DNA from: 62-47 sp049647485 | Lineage (GTDB): Bacteria; Pseudomonadota; Alphaproteobacteria; Rhizobiales; Xanthobacteraceae | DNA: 15,171 nucleotides | Reading direction: 5' to 3' | Assembly: GCA_049647485.1 (NCBI GenBank) | Contig: JBARXT010000126.1 | Coordinates: forward strand, 1-15,171 | Part shown: piece by piece, positions 13,934-15,171 of the stretch | Position numbering within the stretch: the stretch's first letter is position 1 | How the letters are laid out: every line of letters starts with the position of its first letter | Position numbers and translations under genes: made by a program | The notes under the pieces: model-generated | What the model was told of the DNA's origin: nothing | What the model saw: only the letters and a program-made list of their open reading frames with translations | Databases searched by the model: none

Positions 13934-14911
13934 TCATCCTCGTTTCGTCAACCGCCTGGCGCTCCTGGCTGGCTTTTTCGTGACCTTTTTCGCAGGCCGG
14001 GAACTGGTCCTGGAACCCCTCCGGGATGACTTGGGAGCCGCCTTGCGAGTAGCTGTTTTGGCCTTTCTCGCGGCCGGTTTGGCCGATTTCTTCACCTTTT
14101 TGGCGCCCGCCCGCTTGGGAGCGGCCTTCTTGGCGGCCTTTTTCACCGCCTTCTTGACGGCTTTCTTGGCGACCTTTTTAGCAGCGCTGGTCTTTTTAGC
14201 AGCCTTGGTCTTTTTGGCGGTCCGGCCGGCCGACGCCGCCTTCGCTGCGTTCTTGGCTGCCGTCTTGGCTTTGGCCTTCTTGGCCGCCGGCTTGCGCCGC
14301 GCCTTGGCGGGCTTGGCCGCCGATTCGCTCAGGGCGTCGAGCACACGCTTGATATCGGCGGTGACCTCCTCGATCGCCTTCATACCGTCGATGGTCGCGA
14401 GCTTCCGCTTCTCGCCATAGTAGTCGACCAGCGGCTCGGTCTGGGCGCGGTAGTTGGCGAGACGCTGCGACAACACTTCCGGCGTATCGTCGGCACGCAC
14501 CGCTTCGCCGCGCGCCGTCATCTCGGCGATGCGCGTCTCGACCCGGCGCAGCAGCGCCCCTTCGTTGACGCGCAGTTCGAGGACGGCGTCGAGCGCCAGT
14601 CCCTTCGACTTCAGGAGTTTGTCGAGCGCCTGGGCCTGCGGCACCGTGCGCGGGAATCCATCAAGAATAAAGCCAGCCCTGGCATCCGGCTCCTCGATAC
14701 GATCCGCGATGATGCCGACGACGACCTCGTCCGGCACCAGCCCGCCGCTTGCCATGATGTCCTTGGCCTTGAGACCGACCGGCGTTCCGGCCTTCACCGC
14801 GGCGCGCAGCATGTCGCCGGTGGAAAGCTGAACGATGCCGTGGCGTTGAACCAGATGCTGCGCTTGTGTTCCCTTGCCCGCCCCCGGCGGCCCGAGAAGT
14901 ATCAGTCTCAT
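13934..14911 (-). CDS. adk: Adenylate kinase with a histone-H1-like C-terminal extension
   Basis: The 325-residue protein has a complete short-type adenylate kinase core in residues 1-195, which interconverts ATP + AMP and 2 ADP. The P-loop is GPPGAGKGT at 8-16, the AMP-site motif STGDMLR is at 30-36, and FILDGFPRT at 81-89 is intact. The lid is short (RIAEMTARGEAVRADDTPE), without the zinc-finger insert. Residues 199-325 form a Lys/Ala-rich tail; 39 of 127 residues are Lys by my count, with repeated AAKK and AVKK units and an Arg/Ser-rich end. Ordinary family members stop at about 190-220 residues. The frame is continuous with no sign of a shift. The start overlaps the secY stop by ATGA. The core assignment is sure; the role of the tail is unknown, perhaps nucleic-acid or ribosome binding. 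Confidence 0.97.
   Translation of the reverse strand: MRLILLGPPGAGKGTQAQHLVQRHGIVQLSTGDMLRAAVKAGTPVGLKAKDIMASGGLVPDEVVVGIIADRIEEPDARAGFILDGFPRTVPQAQALDKLLKSKGLALDAVLELRVNEGALLRRVETRIAEMTARGEAVRADDTPEVLSQRLANYRAQTEPLVDYYGEKRKLATIDGMKAIEEVTADIKRVLDALSESAAKPAKARRKPAAKKAKAKTAAKNAAKAASAGRTAKKTKAAKKTSAAKKVAKKAVKKAVKKAAKKAAPKRAGAKKVKKSAKPAARKAKTATRKAAPKSSRRGSRTSSRPAKKVTKKPARSARRLTKRG
13937..14317 (-). other. Lys/Ala-rich histone-H1-like tail of adenylate kinase
   Basis: This segment encodes residues 199-325. Repeats such as AAKK, AVKK, AKKA and KKAAPKR are followed by a Ser/Arg stretch (SSRRGSRTSSRP) and a final Arg/Lys cluster. The composition resembles bacterial H1-like DNA-binding proteins such as AlgP, HctB and BpH1. 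It is expected to be disordered and strongly positive. Confidence 0.85.
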
Positions 14912-15171
14912 TTACGTCGGCCCCTTAGTTTCGACTTCCGTATCAAGCCCTCATACTGGTGCGCCAGCAGGTAGCCCTGGACCTGCGCCACCGTATCCAT
15001 CGTCACGCTGACCACGATCAGCAACGATGTGCCGCCAAAGTAGAACGGAACCGAGGCGTACGAAATGAGAATTTCCGGCACGAGACAGACCAGCGCCAGA
15101 TAGATCGCGCCGACGACGGTAATGCGCGACAGCACGTAGTCGATGTATTCGGCCGTGCGCTCGCCGGGACG
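14908..15171 (-). CDS. secY: SecY protein translocase subunit, C-terminal part only
   Basis: The last 87 residues of SecY are visible: RPGERTAEYIDYVLSRITVV at the right edge, hydrophobic segments GAIYLALVCLVPEIL and FYFGGTSLLIVVSVTMDTVAQ, then the cytoplasmic tail HQYEGLIRKSKLRGRRK. The reading frame continues beyond the window, so the GTG at 15133-15135 is not the true start. SecY forms the membrane channel of the Sec translocon with SecE and SecG. Its stop overlaps the adk start by four bases (ATGA), the classic spc-operon arrangement secY-adk, which suggests translational coupling. The visible sequence has nothing unusual. Confidence 0.97.
   Translation of the reverse strand, partial: RPGERTAEYIDYVLSRITVVGAIYLALVCLVPEILISYASVPFYFGGTSLLIVVSVTMDTVAQVQGYLLAHQYEGLIRKSKLRGRRK

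Noticed and set aside
13980..14420. Apparent small membrane protein on the plus strand (Phe/Leu/Ala-rich)
   Set aside because: It is the complement of the Lys/Ala codons in the adenylate kinase tail, which read as Phe/Leu/Ala on the other strand.
14908..15135. A separate 75-residue membrane protein starting at a GTG
   Set aside because: The frame continues to the right edge and matches the SecY C-terminus, so the GTG is internal.

Overview
The window is high-GC chromosomal DNA of an alphaproteobacterium, most likely of the Bradyrhizobium/Rhodopseudomonas/Nitrobacter/Afipia group. The evidence is the gene order secY-adk-rpsM-rpsK-rpoA-rplQ without rpsD, an ATP12-type F1-ATPase chaperone gene, and the style of the intergenic palindromes. 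That placement rests on protein recall and gene order, not on a database search.

Right part (about 11.1-15.2 kb, minus strand): the end of the ribosomal spc/alpha operons. SecY (C-terminal part only), adenylate kinase, S13, S11, RNA polymerase alpha and L17 follow each other, and a strong intrinsic terminator stands after rplQ. Two oddities stand out. Adenylate kinase carries a 127-residue Lys/Ala-rich histone-H1-like tail. Near-identical-style palindromes built from 7-base units begin directly after the rpsM and rpoA stop codons.

Middle part (about 7.9-11.1 kb, plus strand): two genes facing the opposite way. One is a zinc-free medium-chain quinone reductase/alcohol dehydrogenase-like protein. 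The other is an OprO/OprP-type phosphate-selective porin with a good Pho-box match upstream, so phosphate starvation probably induces it through PhoB. The 351-base and 467-base gaps around the porin hold hairpins, terminators and a 126-base compound palindromic repeat.

Left part (1-7.7 kb, minus strand): a periplasmic DegP/Do-type protease with a possible heat-shock-type promoter, then, after a second copy of the REP-like palindrome, a compact run of rarA, arylamine N-acetyltransferase, a secreted TPR protein, an RluC-type pseudouridine synthase, a small secreted Pro-rich protein and an ATP12 chaperone. A FliK-like flagellar hook-length protein runs off the left edge. The rarA/nat and nat/TPR pairs overlap by four bases and the TPR/rluC gap is 10 bases, which suggests cotranscription and translational coupling. 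The run mixes stress and housekeeping functions rather than forming one pathway.

No tRNA, rRNA, CRISPR array, transposase or phage gene was seen. Most of the window is conserved core genome. I did not find a clear new multi-gene system; the best novelty candidates are the adenylate kinase tail, the stop-codon-adjacent heptad palindromes and the Pho-box/porin unit.
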